Shown one piece after another: positions 33,417 to 34,793 of a stretch of DNA of 34,793 nt. How positions within the stretch are numbered: the stretch's first letter is position 1; each line of letters opens with the position of its first letter. The position numbers were made by a program, and so were the translations under genes. The stretch is taken from positions 1-34,793 of the forward strand of contig PLIU01000272.1 in assembly GCA_003140095.1 (NCBI GenBank), in the 5' to 3' direction. The notes below the pieces were generated by a model. That model searched no databases. It was not told the DNA's origin and was given only the letters and a program-made list of their open reading frames with translations. This DNA comes from Verrucomicrobiales bacterium. Lineage in GTDB: Bacteria; Verrucomicrobiota; Verrucomicrobiia; Limisphaerales; Palsa-1400.

Positions 33417-33455
33417 AGTCAAACGCAGTCAAACCAGTCAAACCCAGTCAAACCG
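33417..33455 (+). repeat. Decamer array 5 (4 units, one of 9 bp)
   Basis: AGTCAAACGC, AGTCAAACC, AGTCAAACCC and AGTCAAACCG. The second unit is one base short, the only break in the 10-bp register in any array. Confidence 0.9.
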
Positions 33456-33762
33456 GAATCGGCGGCTTGACCTCGGCAGGACCCCAAAAACACCTGTCCT
33501 GAGCGATGTGCTTATCATGTTCACTGGCCCTGTCTGTCTGTCTGGACGTTTCGGCGCCTTGGCAACACAAATAAACTGGCCCAAGCGTTCAGTGGGCACG
33601 CCATGCCGCCCTGGCCGCGTGTAACGCATTGCGCTCCAAACATTTACGAGCATCGAGATAATTCGTCGAGATAGGTTGTTTGTTAAATGGTTCACTATCA
33701 ACAACTTATATATTTACGCGTCATTCTAAAGTCTTAAAGCGTTTCTGAAATTCTCGCCCGGC

Positions 33763-33836
33763 GCCGCGTGAGCGCACGCGGCCTATAGCATACCCCAAAA
33801 TTTCAATCCTTTGCAGGCCCGGTCCTCCGACTGGGC
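33763..33836. repeat. Pair of dispersed hairpins (GCCGCGTG type and GCCCGGTC type)
   Basis: The first hairpin (33763-33782) has arms GCCGCGTG/CACGCGGC with loop AGCG and repeats the element at 7250. The second (33817-33836) has arms GCCCGGTC/GACTGGGC with loop CTCC and one G-T pair, and repeats the element at 18635, including a downstream TTTTCA and GCTCT. Both lie upstream of the phosphatase-RpiB gene. Confidence 0.75.
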
Positions 33837-33996
33837 GAATTTTCAGACAGGCTCTTCTACTTATTTATGTTCCCAAGGGTTGGGCTTGAGGAAGCGCCTG
33901 TTATTCATAAAGAACGGCCGTGGTCGCGCTGGCCCAAAATTTCCCGATTGACGTTTGAGGCCGCCCGCCGCAAGGTCTTAAGGCTTTGCCGCAGGC

Positions 33997-34793
33997 ATGA
34001 AAACCGTTTTATTTGTTTGCACCGGGAACATTTGTCGCAGCCCGATGGCCGAAGGGCTTTTCCGCTACGCCACGCGTGGACGAACGGATTGCCGTGTCCT
34101 CTCGGCGGGCGTCGGCGCCTTGGAAGGGCAGCCGCCCAGTTCCCATGCCTTGCGGGCGCTGAACGAATTGGGCATCGATATTTCCCAGTTGCGCAGCCGC
34201 ATGCTCACGTCCGAATTGGTGGAGGAGGCCGATTATATCTTCGGCATGACCCACAGCCATGTCGATCAGGTCAACTTGCTTTTTCCGCGGGCGGCGGAGA
34301 AGACGTTTCTGCTGCGGGAATTTGACGAAACGTTGGACGAATTCGAGAAGGACATCAGCGATCCCATCGGCGGTTCTTATGAAACTTATGCCTACTGCCG
34401 GGACCAGATTGAACAAGGCATATTTTCCATGCTCAATTTCATCGAACAAGCCGCCCAAAACCAGACGGCGCCCGGAGCCGCGCCGACGTGCCGCATTGCC
34501 CTGGGCAGCGACCACGCCGGGTTCCAGCTCAAAGAGGCGCTGAAGGGTTATTTGGAGGACAAACCTGCCACGCTGAAGGACTTGGGGACCAGTTCGACCG
34601 AGGTGTGCGATTACACGGACTTCGCCCAGGCGGTGGGCGAAGCGGTGGCGGGGGGACGCGCCGAGTTTGGGCTGTTGATCTGCGCCACGGGCGTCGGCAT
34701 GAGCATGGCGGCCAACAAAGTGGCCGGCGTCCGCGCGGCCCTGGCGGGTAATGAACAGTCCGCCACCCTGGCCCGCCAGCATAACAACGCCAA
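33997..34793 (+). CDS. Low-molecular-weight protein phosphatase fused to ribose 5-phosphate isomerase B, 3' end beyond window
   Basis: Open from the ATG at 33997 to the right edge, at least 265 residues. The N-terminal domain starts MKTVLFVCTGNICRSPMAEGLF, here recognised from its P-loop CTGNICRS (nucleophile Cys, Arg); DISDPIGGSYETY supplies the general-acid Asp, giving a complete LMW protein tyrosine/arginine phosphatase. After a short linker (QNQTAPGAAP) a second domain begins IALGSDHAGFQLKEAL, continues DLGTSSTEVCDYTDFA and LLICATGVGMSMAANKVAGVRAAL, all RpiB signatures including the active-site Cys. RpiB interconverts ribose 5-phosphate and ribulose 5-phosphate. In Bacillus the homologues ywlE and ywlF are adjacent genes in the same order, so this is a fusion of that pair. 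Confidence 0.93.
   Translation, partial: MKTVLFVCTGNICRSPMAEGLFRYATRGRTDCRVLSAGVGALEGQPPSSHALRALNELGIDISQLRSRMLTSELVEEADYIFGMTHSHVDQVNLLFPRAAEKTFLLREFDETLDEFEKDISDPIGGSYETYAYCRDQIEQGIFSMLNFIEQAAQNQTAPGAAPTCRIALGSDHAGFQLKEALKGYLEDKPATLKDLGTSSTEVCDYTDFAQAVGEAVAGGRAEFGLLICATGVGMSMAANKVAGVRAALAGNEQSATLARQHNNA

Larger units (their letters stand above)
32325..33996. other. Repeat-rich gene-free region
   Basis: About 1.7 kb between the truncated type IIG gene and the phosphatase-RpiB fusion. It holds an 11-bp inverted repeat pair (32400/32481), five arrays of 10-bp TCAAAC units (32780-33455), imperfect GTGGACA repeats around 32841-32884, GATTAT-type hexamers and two hairpins (33763-33836). Open frames across it exist because the repeats lack stop codons; none shows protein-like conservation by eye. 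Confidence 0.75.

Noticed and set aside
32780-33455. Decamer arrays as a CRISPR array
   Set aside because: The units are 10 bp and contiguous, with no 25-40 bp repeats, no unique spacers and no cas genes in the window.
33867-34325. A 152-residue plus-strand open frame at the start of the phosphatase-RpiB gene
   Set aside because: It is in a different frame from the phosphatase domain, whose catalytic motif is unambiguous.
1-34793. tRNA and rRNA genes
   Set aside because: No cloverleaf with a GGTTCRA T-arm or rRNA-like conserved block was recognised by eye; a dedicated scan such as tRNAscan was not possible.

Overview
The window is GC-rich chromosomal DNA that most resembles the Verrucomicrobiota/PVC group. 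That assignment is an inference. It rests on the large secreted propeller/HEAT/c-type-haem protein at 22553-25567 (a type expanded in Verrucomicrobia and Planctomycetes), the phosphatase-RpiB fusion at the right edge, sigma-54, and the many secreted carbohydrate-related genes. No rRNA or tRNA gene was recognised to anchor the taxonomy.

Layout. 1-3300 (minus strand): sigma-54 (rpoN), then a small retropepsin-like protein, a methyltransferase with a signal peptide, and a metal-dependent hydrolase cut by the left edge. 3372-6658 (plus): a YycJ-like MBL hydrolase, grpE, dnaJ and rsmE, a compact housekeeping run. 6659-7721: about 1 kb without a gene, holding short palindromes, a diverged direct repeat pair and a 16-bp tandem duplication. 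7722-15543 (plus): a secreted M14 carboxypeptidase-like protein, parB, a PfkB-type sugar kinase overlapping peptide deformylase, and a secreted GH42-like glycosidase. 15557-17764 (minus): a secreted PQQ dehydrogenase with a cytochrome c domain inside the propeller. 17892-18655: two perfect hairpins, a decayed group II intron starting 2 nt after the second one, and a third hairpin.

18766-25567 (plus) reads as an L-rhamnose utilisation operon: isomerase rhaA, symporter rhaT, a small ribbon-helix-helix protein, a TIM-barrel sugar isomerase/epimerase, and a secreted haem-binding dehydrogenase-like protein. No rhamnulose kinase or aldolase lies in the window. Transaldolase (minus) follows.

26861-32324 is an accessory, defence-like block: a two-gene module of an unknown protein plus a PIN-domain protein, then on the minus strand a 3'-truncated type IIG restriction-modification protein, a PD-(D/E)xK endonuclease candidate and a DNA methyltransferase overlapping it by 4 bp. 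32325-33996 is non-coding and repeat-rich. Its most striking content is five arrays of a 10-bp TCAAAC-type unit, 22 direct copies plus one inverted copy forming a perfect palindrome. The window ends inside a fused low-molecular-weight phosphatase-ribose 5-phosphate isomerase B gene. The accessory block therefore lies between two pentose-phosphate genes (tal and rpiB).

The best candidates for something undescribed are the decamer arrays, the hairpin family with different stems but similar tetraloops, the unknown-plus-PIN pair, and the phosphatase-RpiB fusion.
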